From positions 601,001 through 665,000 of the forward strand of contig JAGFBZ010000328.1 of assembly GCA_018398805.1 (NCBI GenBank): 64,000 bases of DNA, in the 5' to 3' direction. Below are positions 1 to 11,838 of the stretch, in pieces; the stretch's first letter is position 1; every line of letters begins with the position of its first letter. The notes beneath the pieces are model-generated. The model saw only the letters and a program-made list of their open reading frames with translations, made no database searches and had not been told where the DNA came from. Position numbers and translations under genes: made by a program. Source of the stretch: Hirundichthys speculiger (Eukaryota > Chordata > Actinopteri > Beloniformes > Exocoetidae).

Positions 1-2190
1 GTTTTGGCAACTCGGCGCCGTTCCAATGAAAGATAAGGATCCAAAGTTGGCCTCTTTTCTAATAATGACCGGGGTAACATTTCTTCCCATCACCACTTTT
101 TCATTTGTTTTCTTTTTATTTGGCACAAGCAAAAACACTACAACGGAGTGGGGTATGCTCAAGTCTTATCTGTGTACCGTCAGTCCTACATCCGTCAGCA
201 TCTCCGCATCGGTAGTCACCTACGATTCAAGAGGGTCCATCAACATCGAGTCTGCACAGGCCGTTCTGGACACCGTACCCAAGACTGAGATGTTACGATC
301 TTATATGACTGCTAAAACATGCAGCGTGGAGGAGCCTGGAGGCTTTTCCACCTTAGCGTGGCCGGCTATACCCATTCACTCTGCTGAGGCGGGTCCGGTA
401 CCCCTCTCAGTTCACAGAAATTTCTCCTGGTACAGATTGTACCGAACCGATCGCAGCTTGGCAGAGGCAGGTTTTATGCAGTGACTCAAGACAGGAACAT
501 CCAAGAGCCGCTATTCATCAAACCAAGATGGCAAATAACACTTTGGAATCAACAGTCACTCGCCAGCGTTCCTACCCCCCCACATGCCATTTTTGGGGCA
601 TTTTGTCAAGACCAGTCTGGATGTTGTTCCTTCACCTTCATTCCAGGCTTCATTTCTGACTGGTTTGTATGCAATATCCAGTGGTGTCCACATCCAGTTT
701 CTTCTGTGCCGCGTTTCAGCACTTCCCCAGTCCAACCCGATTCATCGATTGTATCGCAGAAGAAAAGGATCTGGATGGCTGGTCACTTTCCTCCAAAGCT
801 CGTTATCATCATCAGAAACGATCACAGTGATCAACTTATTCAGTAAGAGAGCGTTAAGAGAAACCCTCCAACAGATTAAGGCGCAATTTCTGTTTCAAAC
901 CATAAAGAAAAAAGGAAATGTTCATGTGGCATCCATGATATCAGCGTCATGTCATTCCCTCTCACCGCTGCATTAGTTTCTGGACCGAGACGTACGAGGC
1001 TACGTATGAAAGAAAGCATCAACTCACTGCAGATCCGGCCACTGTTTTGCAGCCGGCCTAAAATGGAGCAGCCTCGTGCTATTCATCATACGCTACTCAA
1101 TTATGGATGTCTGAAAACTTGAACGTGCCGCAGTAATATATTTGCAGGGGATAAGGGAAGAAATAGCTGCGCTCGCAAAGCCGGGGGAAAACTCTGCCAT
1201 TAGAATGCAGAAAGGATTAGACAATGAAATGAAAGCCTGTAATCACGGGGGTGTTTCCACCGTAAATGCAGAAGTACGCTTATTTACGACGTCTATGTAA
1301 TTAATTTAAAAGTGATAGAAATGTATACCATGGACTGCTGTTTAGACTGTGTGACTAATGATGCATTTTAAAGCTGGTTAATTTCCTTCCTCGTGCCTCA
1401 GCATATGGGAGAAATTAGCAGAGCAGAGCTGCCATTCCAGCCATTGTCCTTCGCCGAACCCAACGGCTGACACGGAAGCCTGCCAGAAACACTGGAGTTC
1501 CTCGAGTTAATTAGCGAAGCTCTCTTTGTCCAAAAGGAGCCTGAGCAGGAGATCTGAAGCGGCCTCAGACGTGTCCAATGAGATCCTCTAACTGTGATGA
1601 GATTTTTTTTTTCTTTTTTCCCCCTTTTATAGTTGTAATTACTGAAATGAGATCTCCAATAGAGCAGTCAATTGGAAAGAACCGGAACAGGCAGGCCCCT
1701 TTATCTCCGTATATCCAAATCTCTTTGTCTTGAATTACGAGCTTTCGGTTTTCTTGAACAAGCAGATTTTCAGACAGTCATAACATCACGCCATGTGATG
1801 AATGATATTTTTGTTTTTTTGGTTCCACTTCGTTCTGCTCTCCTGAGAACATTATTAATGGGACGGACCGGCGCTCAGATGTGAACAGTTGCACTAGACC
1901 TTGACCTGAGGTTTGAAAACCTTGCCACAGGCTCAATCGTAGGCTCTCATTATCTAGCACATGCATAATTAAAATCCTAAAAAAAAATAAAAGAAGACAA
2001 AGACACCTGCTTCAGAATGGGCTTGTCCTTCTAGGTTCAACGTTGTAATGAGATGCTCACGGAGACAATCAGGGGTACAGCCTGTTGACTTAAATTCAAG
2101 AACAACAGAATTTTTAATTAAGTGTGTGTTATTGTTTCCACTGGTTAACAGCCATTAATCTGTGCCTGGATGAGACTCAAGTGAGTCAGA
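1..2190. other. Unassigned, single-copy-looking sequence
   Basis: I see no recognisable gene or repeat here. Open frames at 26-484 and 481-846 are unrecognised and lack repeat, domain or splice support. The stretch around 1140-1560 is of mixed composition, with runs such as AATTAGCGAAGC that resemble fish conserved non-coding DNA, but that is only an impression. A T-rich run lies near 1604-1627. Confidence 0.4.
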
Positions 2191-2193
2191 TTG

Positions 2194-2920
2194 TACCGAT
2201 CCTGGTCAGCATCACGATACACAATATTCAGCTCACGATATGATATATATCGATATTCATCGTACAATACATTTACATCATTTTCTGAAAGATTTTAAAG
2301 GGACAAAGTGATTTTGGTGACATCTTGTGAGTGTTCCAAAGACTTTGTTTGAATTTAATTGAACTGAAAGCATCAGTTACACATTATATGGCTGACAGGC
2401 AGCTTGCAAATGCTGGACAAAATTAATAAAAGATGTGTTGAGAAAAATAGTTTCATTTACTAAAACAGTGCAAATTGTTGCTTGCAAGCTTTTAAAGGTG
2501 GGACATGGTACACACCAGACCCTCAGTGTCGTGTCTCTTTAACTGTCTTGTCTTTAAATGTTTCACTGCTGGTGTTTTTTTGTCCTCTCTGACGAAATCA
2601 GGATTCAAGATTTTAATAAAGACCTTAGAATTTACTGCCAGAGAGGACTGGTGAAAGACAATTCACCCTTCACACTCCCACAAAAAAAATAGTCTGCTAT
2701 AAGATTAAATTGCATATACATACTAGATGGTTTTGCTAGACAATAGCACTAACCATGAATGTGAATGCAGACACAAGAAAAAAAAAAAAAAAAAAGGTGG
2801 GACACTGGGGTTTTGAAAGAAGCTTAGAATATCGATACCCATGGCTAAAAAATCGATACTCTCTGGGGAAATAAAATATCGATATATATGTGACAGAATC
2901 GATAAAATCGCTGAGCTCTA
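2194..2920 (-). mobile_element. hAT/ZBED-type non-autonomous element (family F2), interrupted
   Basis: This is one of four copies in the window of a family with ATCGATA-rich ends; the others are at 22387, 32806 and 43554. The right end reads ...ATAAAATCGCTGAGCTCTA at 2903-2920, and the left end is degraded. Shared internal blocks include the stretch around TGGCTGACAGGCAGCTTGCA. A poly-A retroposon is inserted at 2509-2795. The coding copy at 32806 identifies the family as hAT with a BED finger; this copy has no coding sequence left. Confidence 0.75.
2509..2795 (+). mobile_element. Poly-A retroposon (LINE or SINE 3' end) nested in F2
   Basis: The insert ends in about 18 A residues at 2778-2795 and is flanked by near-identical copies of AAAGGTGGGACA with a few more bases, at about 2494-2508 and at the end of the A tract. 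Other F2 copies, for example at 43876, carry this target once, so the insertion boundaries are firm. A second copy in reverse orientation lies at 57255-57530 and extends further 5', so this copy is 5' truncated. Poly-A plus a long target duplication is typical of LINE-driven retroposition. The parent family is not recognised. Confidence 0.75.
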
Positions 2921-4191
2921 ATCACAGGCAGCCTGTGAATTTTAAGCAAGCAGGCAGTTTGAGATGGTAGTTTCAGTGCTTAACAGCGTCCAACAGAAAC
3001 CCCAAAAGGCACCACTGATGCTTACAAGAACTAGGGCCGGGGCCAGATCCTCAAATATCTGGATGGTCCAGACTCAGTCAACGTCACCTACGATGGAGCT
3101 GCAGTTGGTTTTAACTGTTGAGAGGAAGACAGGATGCTGGATACTTAAAAAAGCAGCGGCACAGCTCAGACTGAGCGACAAGTTGGCACATAATCTACTT
3201 CCCCGTTGCATTAGCGCATTATTATTTATTTATATTGATCTATTTTTCATCTGGAGCGCTCCTGTTGCACCCTCCACGGCTGCTATCGCACGCATTAATG
3301 ACTCGTTTACTCTCCTCCTCCTCCTCTTCAGACTAGGAACATGGGACCTGAGCGTCCGCCACGCTTGGTTCATCGCCCGTGTGATCCATTCGGTCACCAC
3401 GCATACGGCTAAATGATGTCTGGGAAATGAAACCTGTACACTGTAGAGTCGTTCACAAATGCAGAGCAGCATCCCATGAACAGGCGGCGAGTTCGTCAGG
3501 AAAACAGCCCGACTTCCCATCATGCAGCGGGACCGTCTTGTTGCCTTTGGAAGTTACTCTCAAAGGTTTGAATCAAGGCACAAACGCCTTGTATTTCTTC
3601 TGCAAAGCTTTGTCAAACCTTTAAGGGTTGCCGTGACCTGGATGACGGAGCCTACGCCAGCATTTGGAGGTTATCATCGATATTAAAAGGGAGTGGGGTG
3701 AAATGTGCTCCCGAGCATTAGGAAACCAGGTCGGGACAAAGCTGCTTCACCAGAGGAACAGGTGGACAATATTACAGAGCCCAGGAATGAGTTCTGACCC
3801 AAATCACAAAAAAAAACCTTTGCAAAAACGTGAAATCTGCCACTGCACAAAGGGCTCCTGCGAATTAATATGGTCCAGTGAAGAGCAGGGGAGGAGAGGC
3901 AGAAACCACCAGCAGCAGGGGTGGAGGCTTCGACTGAAAGACACAGAAACGTCTGAAACAGGAGGAAGAACGTCGTCACTCCTGCTATTGTGCGCAAAAA
4001 CAGTAATGCAGTTCATCTCTTGATGTGCGGGGAACACTGTCTTAGCCTGGCCAGCCGACTCGATGGCGAATATGACCGAATATGATGAAAATGATTGTGT
4101 ACAGTAAGCTCATATCCAGACCAATGTGTGATAAAATTCTCTGATGACGCCTGTTGTACTCAGCCTACTTAGAGAGGAATCTGGCACAGTA

Positions 4192-4910
4192 CAGTGGTAC
4201 CTCTACTTATGAAATTAATTGGTTCTGGAAGTAGTTTCGTAACCTGAAAATTTTGTAAGTAGAGACGCGTTTTCCATGTAAATGCCCTAATCCATTCCAT
4301 GCCCCCCAAAATTACGACATAATTTTAAAAAATAAATTAAAAATAATACATGAAATGACATAAAAACCTGTAAGAAATACATGTTAGAACTAAAAAAGCA
4401 CTCAGAGAGCGCAGACCTCCACCAAGCGCAACAATTATCGAAAATTTGAAAGTGATCCAGAATCCAGGATTTCTTCCGGATCACACCCAAAATGAAATCA
4501 GAGCTTCCTTTTCACATTTCTGATAACTCCTGAAGTTTCAATCAAAATCCATCCATAACTTTTTGAGTTATCTTGAACACAGACAGACAGATAAACGCTG
4601 GCAAAAACATAACCTTCTTGGCGGAGGTAACAATTGTTCGTTTACCTGGGTTGCTGGGTTACGCTCATACAGACAACCGGCCCTTCTAGCCAATGGGATG
4701 CCAGGTAGATGCTAAGTGATAGCCAATGGTAGAGGAGCTCGGACGCACCGCTTTCAAACTGAAAGTAAACGCGAGTAGCAGTGCTTCTGTATTTTTGCCT
4801 TTTTATATCCTGAAATTTCTTTCGTAAAAAGAGGCAATATTTTCCCTTTGAGGCGTTTCGTTACCTGAAAATGTCGTATGTAGAGACGTTCGTAAGTAGA
4901 GGTACCACTG
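4192..4910. mobile_element. TA-flanked MITE, Tigger/mariner-like (CAGTGGTACC termini), copy 1
   Basis: It has inverted ends CAGTGGTACCTCTACTTA and TAAGTAGAGGTACCACTG and is flanked by TA on both sides (4190-4191, 4911-4912). It is 719 bp. It lies inside a LINE, and the right TA falls in the first codon of the YLGV motif. It contains a nested CTCCGCC-type repeat at the same internal position as the copies at 18756 and 24535. Assignment to the Tigger/pogo branch is from termini and TA duplication only. Confidence 0.8.
4387..4630 (-). repeat. CTCCGCC-type repeat, internally deleted, inside the MITE
   Basis: It begins with the AACTAAAAAAGCACTCAGAG end and finishes with CTTGGCGGAGGTAA. The middle present in the long copy at 58136 is missing. 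The same deleted form occurs in the other two TA-type MITE copies. Confidence 0.75.
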
Positions 4911-5392
4911 TACCTAGGGGTGCATATTGATAAGGATATGAGCTGGAACATCTTATTGTGCAAAGATACATCAACGGTTACACTTCCTTCGTAGACTGAG
5001 GCTGTTTGGAGTCAGTGTGAATGTAATGCTGATTTTCTACAGAGCGAGCGTAGAATCGATGCTAAGATACGGCATCGCCAGCTGCTTTGGCAACCTGACA
5101 GGCAAATATACGTCTCAGAACGAAAGGCTTGCAATAACGGCTGGGAAGATCATGGGCATGTCCGATCACCCCTCAAGCCATTTTTGAACGAGCAGTAATT
5201 AGACAGGCTTGGAATATTGTCTCCGACCTCTCACGTGTTCTCAATTTTGAGTATGTGATGATGCGAACTGGTAGGAGATACAGAGCTCCACCGCAGAGAT
5301 ACAACAGATACAAACGATTGTTTGTCCCTCTCTTGATTAAGCTTCTCAACGGCGACTAGATGCACCTTCAAAAGGAAGTGAATGCACTAGGG

Positions 5393-5761
5393 CAGCCATT
5401 CCCAAACTTCAGAATACCAAGGCCCAATTTGAAATGTGAGAAATCTCCGCGCCCCTTCAATCACAACTGTGACCAACATACAGGAAGCTAGAAGCTATGT
5501 TCTGACATTAATGTAAGGGGTCAACAAATAAGGTGACACTTGTCATATTAGGTTAAGATGACAGGTTCACTGAATAACACTTAACTGGTTTGTTTTGTTA
5601 CTTCTTAATATTTTTAAATCATGTCATTAATATTTTACAGTAATTAAAAACATATTTAAAAAAGATTGAGGATTTGAAACATTTGTTTGACCTCTCACGG
5701 CCCAGCTGTAGTACCGTGACGGCCCACCAGGGGGCCGCGGCCCACACTTTGGGAATCACTG
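5393..5761 (+). mobile_element. hAT MITE family F1, copy 1, 369 bp
   Basis: Termini CAGCCATTCCCAAACTTC and ...TTTGGGAATCACTG are imperfect inverted repeats. The flanking 8-mers are CACTAGGG (5385-5392) and CGCTAGGG (5762-5769), 7 of 8 matching, as expected for hAT. Near the right end is the GGCCCACCAGGGGGC block found in all copies. There is no coding capacity. It interrupts the LINE at 4108-5907. Confidence 0.88.
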
Positions 5762-5908
5762 CGCTAGGGGTGTATATGTGATGTGTATTTGTAATTTTCT
5801 GTGTTTGTGTCTCTCTGTCTGTGTGAACTCTGTGTGCAGCTCTGATCTGTGACTCCAAAATTAATTTCTCCCACAGGAGACAAATAAAGTTAACCTTGAA
5901 CCTTGACT

Positions 5909-6765
5909 GCATGTCCTCCTCAGTCTTACACAAGTCATGTCAGCTTTATATTCAAAGAACATCTGAAATGAAAGTGCTTCACGGAACAAAAGATATACAA
6001 GAGAAAAGAAAAAAGATACCTTCGCTGTTAACAGTAAATTTGTCAGTTTCAGACCTTGTCGTTTGCAAACTGACAATATGTAAATCTGTCAAATGGTGCT
6101 TTTTTTTTTATTTTTATTTGCCCCGGGGAGATGATTTACTGTTCTCTTTTATCTTTTCTCTCCACAGCAAAATAAAGAAAAGGTTTCATGTTTACCATAA
6201 CTGACTAAAAAATGGGAATGCCAATAATGCCCGCTAGAGTGGAACAACTCTGGAAACTGATGGTATCAATACTGGAACGTTTTTTTCCCTCCCCCCCATC
6301 CTCTGGGATGAAGTCGATACCGCTCTCTCCCGAGCAAACACTATGAATGAAATTAAAGCGTCTCTGTTGAAGAGGAATCTGAGGAAATGACAAGTCTCCT
6401 GCTCCGAATGGAGCTGAGCTTCACCTCGGGGCAGCGTCTTCCCTCAGCTCTTCACCAGGCTGACCTTCGCTACATGATCGTGCCCCAGATATTTTGGCAG
6501 CAGCTGTTGGAGGACTTCGGATGACATTGCATTGTTCTAGCCACGGCGTTTCCACGTTCTGCAGGCTCTGCAGACCATCTGGTAAAAAAAAAATTAGCTA
6601 TGTGGGGTTATAATGTCAAAACAGAATGAGTTAAACAAAAAAAAAAAAAAGCACAGATAACACTGATGATCATCTGTGATGCCATTCAGTGATAACTGGT
6701 GTATCCTAATATAAAAATAGAGGGGGGGGGGCAAAATGACAAATGACAAAGTTTCGCCACATAAC
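5909..6765. other. Unassigned sequence
   Basis: Nothing recognisable; it includes short homopolymer runs (A near 6636-6650, G near 6722-6731). No repeat shared with the rest of the window was noticed. Confidence 0.4.
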
Positions 6766-6925
6766 TAGGGCTGGGCAAGTTGACACGTTATCGCGTTAAC
6801 GCATTAATTTATTAACGCCGACATTTATTTTATCGCGCATTAACGCGTGTTACTCACATGCTTTTGTTTTGAAAAGTCTGTTACTGGCTGCTGCAGAACC
6901 GGAAGACAGTAAACACAAGGATTAC
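6766..6925 (+). mobile_element. hAT-like family F4, left-end fragment
   Basis: It starts TAGGGCTGGGCAAGTTGACA and matches the left end of the full element at 13751 through about GCAGAACCGGAAGACAG. It then stops matching, so the right part is lost. The next 250 bases hold nothing I recognise. Confidence 0.75.
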
Positions 6926-7177
6926 CTTAGATAACACCTTTCAATGGGATACAATGACATGTACTGGGTTATCTCAAGGTCTTAATTAATTTAAGTTAAG
7001 TAACATGTAGTTTGAAACTTAATATGAATTGATGATGAAGATGACAACTCTGATCTACCTGGATACTCTGTTGGATTGAAAGACGTCTGTCAATGACTTC
7101 TGTTTCAGGGTTGACAGTCTGTCAGAGTCAGGGAATGGAGGATGTCTTTCCTGTGCATGGGTTTTTCATGTGCTTAA

Positions 7178-8065
7178 CCCTCATTCTACCGACATATTTC
7201 ACATACATGGATTACCCACTGGGGTCCGTGTGGACCCCAAGAATAAATACTGTAATAAACAACCATCAAAGAAAAATTACAACTTTTTTCTTCTCAGAAT
7301 ATTATTACTGATGTATTAAATGTCATCTGAGGAAAAAAACAACAACAGATTATTATTATTTTAAGAAAGTTATAGTTAATTTGCATATTTTATAAAACGA
7401 AAATATACTTTTCTTTAACCCAAAAATGTCAACAGTGGAATTTTATGATCTCCTTTACAGCAATTAAGATCCTATCTGAGCTAAGCACAAATCCATTGAA
7501 ATTTTTCAAATCAGTTAAAGAATGAGGCTACAGCGCAGCTTTTCCCTCTCTATTACCATCTCTATGGTAGTCACGTTACACTTGATTCTGATATAATTTA
7601 GTGTTCAGTAATTTCAAGTAAACATTATTTGTGTTGAGATATAGTGAAACCAACCAAGGTCATTTTGAACCCAATATATATAAAAAACTTAAATAAACCC
7701 ACAATCATTTAAATGTCACTACATTTTAATTTTATTTGAATTTTAATACAAAAGTCAAAAATACAAAAGTAAGATACTTTAAATTAGGACCCATGGTAAA
7801 CATTAACTCAATAAATGGTTCCATCTATTAAAAATACATAGGCGGAATTAGAGGTTTTGACTGGGGTCCTCTTGGACCCCAATGCATTGGAATTTTTAAA
7901 AAGCACAGATAAAGACAGAAACAGAAAAAAAATCATAAGACATCATTAGGAACAAATTGATTGACAAAGTCATGAAAAATTGGAATTATAGAATAAAGCA
8001 CCTCTGAGATATGACAAAAAGTACACCTCTGGGGTCCGAGAGGACCCCAGCTGGTGGTATGAGGG
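7178..8065. mobile_element. piggyBac-like MITE, 888 bp, TTAA target sites
   Basis: It is bounded by TTAA at 7174-7177 and 8066-8069. Ends CCCTCATTCTACC and GGTGGTATGAGGG are inverted repeats starting with CCCT, as in piggyBac elements. A subterminal palindromic motif GGGGTCC..GGACCCC occurs near 7213-7228 and 8031-8047, and again at 7864-7879. The interior is AT-rich with no transposase frame. Superfamily is inferred from TTAA plus CCCT. Confidence 0.85.
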
Positions 8066-8389
8066 TTAAATAAATGTGTTGTGTTTCCACTGTATTTTAC
8101 AGCTTTTTTACAAACTACACAACTTGCCGTTGTTTTGTTTTCCTTTCTGCCATTCTTGATTCGTCTGCTCCGTTATCTCTCTCCGCGATGGGTCTGTGTC
8201 AACGAGGGGGGAGAGAGAGGTGAGTGGGCGGGCCCAGGGGGAGGGGCCAGGCTGAGTCTACCTGCATGAGCCACGTGATGGTGCAACGTCAAAAGATGAG
8301 ACGAGCGGGGAGGAGGACACAGCGACACCATGTCAGACACTGATTTCGATGAATTTGCACTTCACCGTAGTCAGTGTTTGTGGGAGAGA

Positions 8390-8477
8390 AAAAAAGCTTG
8401 AGTATCGATCTTTTTACACGAGTATCGTTCGATACCAGTGTTAGTATCGATATTTGGATCGATCTGCCCACCTCTAG
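8390..8477 (-). mobile_element. hAT-like terminal fragment (ATCGATA-rich)
   Basis: The stretch carries repeated GTATCGAT motifs and ends GATCTGCCCACCTCTAG, a typical hAT-style terminus. I could not find a matching opposite end. The GC-rich 8190-8330 segment upstream may belong to the same element. Confidence 0.45.
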
Positions 8478-8579
8478 TATGAGATAATGAACTCACCCGA
8501 AGCTTTTGGGATCTTGTGACCGTTTCACTGGAGACTTATACCTCACCATGTCATCTTCTTTCCAGAATTATACATTTAA

Positions 8580-9345
8580 ACTAGAAAAGCACTCAGAGCG
8601 CAGACCTCCGCCAAGCACAACAGTTCCCCCATATAGTGAATTACAGATTGTGATAAAATCTGCGTCCTGGATCAGATCCGGATCAGCGTTTGAAATTTGA
8701 TTTTTGATATTTGAGGTTCCCATTCTCAATCAATCAAACAATCAATCAAACTTTATTTATATAGCACTTTTCATACAAATTATGTTGCAACGCAAAGTGC
8801 TGAACAACAAGAAGATTAAAAACACAGAAACACCCCCAAACCCATATACAAATGCCCACACACAGCATATACACGGACACACATTCATACATACATGCGC
8901 ACACACACACACACACACCCACACATACATCCACCCACCGACCCACCCACTGAGCTAAGCACCCACCCACCACCCCTCACCCAACCCCAAAAAAGAGCGA
9001 CATGACCAGAACAAACTGTGTCTACAGCATGGCTGAACACTGAGGGACCTACTGATTCAGTCAATCACTGAGTCAAAATTTAAAATATGACTTTTGGGCA
9101 ATAATTAACGGAGATATTGAAATAAAAATTTCGGCCCCATTGACCGCAATGTTATCGAAAATTTGAAAGTGATCCAGAATCCAGGATTTCTTCCGGATCA
9201 CACCCAAAATGAAATCAGTTCTTCCTTTTCACATTTCTGACAACTCCTGAAAATTTCATCAAAATCCATCCATAACTTTTTGAGTTATCTTGTACACAGA
9301 CAGACCAGATGCCAGCAAAAACATTACCTCCTTGGCTGGAGGTAA
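8580..9345 (-). repeat. CTCCGCC-type repeat, interrupted
   Basis: The left part (8580-8724) carries AACTAGAAAAGCACTCAGAG and CTCCGCCAAGC. The right part (9059-9345) resumes with the ...GGGCAATAATTAAC block and ends CCTTGGCTGGAGGTAA. Together they match the long copies at 31062 and 58136. A retroposon-like repeat occupies the middle, with TCAATCA on both sides. Confidence 0.75.
8725..9058 (-). repeat. Retroposon-tail repeat with CA microsatellite
   Basis: It begins with TCAATCAAAC iterations followed by TTTATTTATATAGCACTTTT, a dispersed fish repeat often seen as a LINE 3' tail on the opposite strand. It runs into a CA-rich tract (8898-8920) and C-rich CCCA repeats to about 8990. It splits the CTCCGCC-type repeat; TCAATCA at both junctions is a candidate target duplication. 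Confidence 0.6.
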
Positions 9346-10217
9346 GAAAGACTGAGTGCTGTGAACTTAAGTGTGTTTTTCAACTTATAGACCAACCTTT
9401 TTCTCACATGTGGTTCAAACCGCCTCTAAAACCCATGGGTCAAGGTGATGTACGAGTCAGAGCCTGTTGGTGGTACTTTATTTTGAAATTTCCCTGGATT
9501 CATTTTCGTATCCCGCTGCCAACTCGATGTGCTGTGTGTAAATTGACGCGGTCAATAAGCAGCCAAGTGCCGAAATAAACTCGACGGAGACGGGTGACTC
9601 TGGTGGCACCCCTCTCATTGACTTGAATGCCTGGTGATTCAAAGCGACTGACTGGACGCTTCTGTTCCTGAGAGACTTGAGCTTCAGTCTGTAGTTTTTT
9701 TGCTCTAATGGCCTTTATTCACAGTATATTGATGGGAATGAAGGGGCAGAGAGAGCGAGAGACTGGATCACAGGTCAAGTTGAACCTTGCCAGCACCCAA
9801 CTTCCTCCTCAGCTGGAGAGTAGAACTATACCCGAAGGTTTCAAGATCACGTGAATCCCGTGGTAGTCTGCACATATACGCCTTCCTATATGGCGGTCTT
9901 TATTTTTCATTGAATTGAGTTTTACGCGAAGATCAAAATCCGCGAACAGGAGCCGGGAGCCCCCCGAGCCTCAATGTGTTTAAAAACCATAAAAAAGTAG
10001 TGAGACACTGCAGCAAAACAAGACAAAGGCTCAACTGTGGCCTTTCTGTTACCTTCACAGTCTCTGGTCTCTGAACCGTAGTAAAGAAACTGCTGGTATT
10101 GTGCTATTTTTGGCTCGTAATTAGCGGCTAACACGCTAACAACAACAAAAGAAAAAGTCCTGGTTTTCTCTGCATGGAACGGGCACTTTATTTTGGCACT
10201 GTAAGAACTTGTAACAT
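9346..10217. other. Unassigned sequence
   Basis: No gene or repeat recognised. Short open frames at 9309-9578 (+) and 9922-10134 (-) have no support. Confidence 0.4.
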
Positions 10218-10400
10218 GGGAGTTGTAGTTTTTCTGTTCTTGCTGGTTTCATAAATTGACCCCAAATGCACCAATAAAATCATCCACCACAAAAATAAAA
10301 TAAGTATGTTTTTGTGGTGATGTTTTGGGGTCAATTTAACACCAGCTACCTTGGGTAGAGGAAATATGAAACCAGGAAGAACAGAAAAACTACAACTCCC
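10218..10400. repeat. Long imperfect hairpin, candidate MITE
   Basis: The left arm begins GGGAGTTGTAGTTTTTCTGT and the right arm ends ACAGAAAAACTACAACTCCC. The pairing continues inward through AATTGACCCCAAA / TTTGGGGTCAATT and CCACCACAAAAA / TTTTTGTGGTG, so nearly the whole 183 bp folds on itself. The right arm has about 30 extra bases. No clear target duplication is visible. Confidence 0.7.
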
Positions 10401-11830
10401 ACACTTGGACTACAACTCATCTGTGCAGGTGTGACTGAGCACCTTAATGAATCTTAATTGATTAGTTTGTTCTATGATCCATCTGTTTGTGCCCTGAGGA
10501 AGGTCTTTGACCAAAAGCTTGGCAATTAAATTCACAAAAGGATCTAAGTGTGCAGACATTTTTTCTTGTTTCAACAGTATTTTGGTTTTGTTTTGCACCT
10601 TTTCATCGTGAGTGCGGTGTGATTTGTTGAAAATAAGCTAAATACTGCACATATTACTTCAAATACAGGGGAAAACCAGGACAGTTACTTGTACTTTTTG
10701 TTTCTGGTGTGGTAAAGTTTTCTCATAATTCAAACATTCTACGCTGGTCAAACATATACAGCCTGACAAAAACATGTCGGGACAAATAATGAAGTGGAAG
10801 CACCTTTCTCCAGAACAATTCAGAGGCGGGAAACATCCAGTCTTCAGAAGAAACCAAAATGACAGCTAAATTCAATGCGGCATATTTTTCTTTCATGGAG
10901 AAGCTGCCATTCATGAAGTTCAAGGGAACCATTAAAACTGAGACGACGTACTATCATTCAACTTTACAGTCTATCAGAAGGTATTATACTAAAAAATTGA
11001 GTGACTTTACTTGAAGACTCTAATGATAAGCAAAGATCTTATGCCTCTTGTTGCACTTTTTCTCGAGTATTGCTATTTTTTATTTTTTGAATTCCTGTTT
11101 TAATTCAGGAGAAGACAAATTCTTTGTTCAAATTTGGGCACGTATCATCCTTGACAGTCTTTTGCACTTTTAAAATGGCCTGTTGAATGTTTTTCCTCAT
11201 TTGGTGTTTAAAGTTGGAAAACTAAATATTACTGCCTCACTTTTTCCTTTAAAAAGAAAATAACAGCCTTTCTGATCTGAAAAAAACAATTCAATCTGTA
11301 GCTCAAAAACTGTGTGCACGTTTTGCACTCCTTCCAACCAGATGTCCAGCTATGCCTTCATATATAAATAGCAAAAAGCAACCCAGTAAATAAAAGACTG
11401 CAAACATCTTCCATCCTTATCAAATGAATTGCCAAAAGATGTTATCTCAAACTGAACTGAGTATGCTTTCGTTTTTTTTTTAGAAGGAATTTGACTTTCT
11501 TGGTTCTTAAAGAGGTTTCATCCGTCGTCTGAAAGGGGTTTTTTCAGCTCTAAATACTTGCTGGGACGTGGATTCTTGTGAGATGCTGAAGTCACGAGTA
11601 AATCTTGAGGATCAACAGGGTCTTTTGTCTGCCGTGTGCTGCAGGTGAGATGTTTTGGCCTCGTGAGTCGAGGTGTGAATGGTGTGAATGCATCCCAGGG
11701 ATCAGTGGAAATTGAAAGGCGGCACACGGGTTTCGCCTCTCAGCGACGGTCAAATGTTTTGGCGGCTGTCTGTGAAGGTCGCTGGCAGGAATCAAACAAG
11801 TCAAGAATGTGTCTCTCAGTTCTTTTGAGA
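10401..11830. other. Unassigned AT-rich sequence
   Basis: No recognisable gene or dispersed repeat. Overlapping frames on both strands at 11518-11866 look like chance. Confidence 0.4.
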
Positions 11831-11838
11831 ATCTCAAC

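Larger units (their letters stand above)
4108..5907 (+). mobile_element. LINE relic (L2/Rex1-like), reverse transcriptase 3' part, twice interrupted
   Basis: The + strand retains the reverse-transcriptase catalytic box as IKFSDD (about 4128-4146). The conserved YLGVHIDKDMSW block starts right after the nested element (4910-4947), and RLRLFGVSVNVMLIFYRASV follows (about 4998-5057). Stops and frameshifts make it dead. The 3' end is the CTCCCACAGGAGACAAATAA stretch ending in CCTTGAACCTTGA near 5905, a tail seen on fish L2-like LINEs. A TA-type MITE (4192-4910) splits the RT between the catalytic box and YLGV, and a hAT MITE (5393-5761) sits in the 3' part. The exact clade is an inference. Confidence 0.8.

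Noticed and set aside
26..484. 152-codon open frame on the + strand near the left edge
   Set aside because: No recognisable domain, no splice or promoter context, and the hydrophobic N-terminus could be chance; overlapping frames follow at once.
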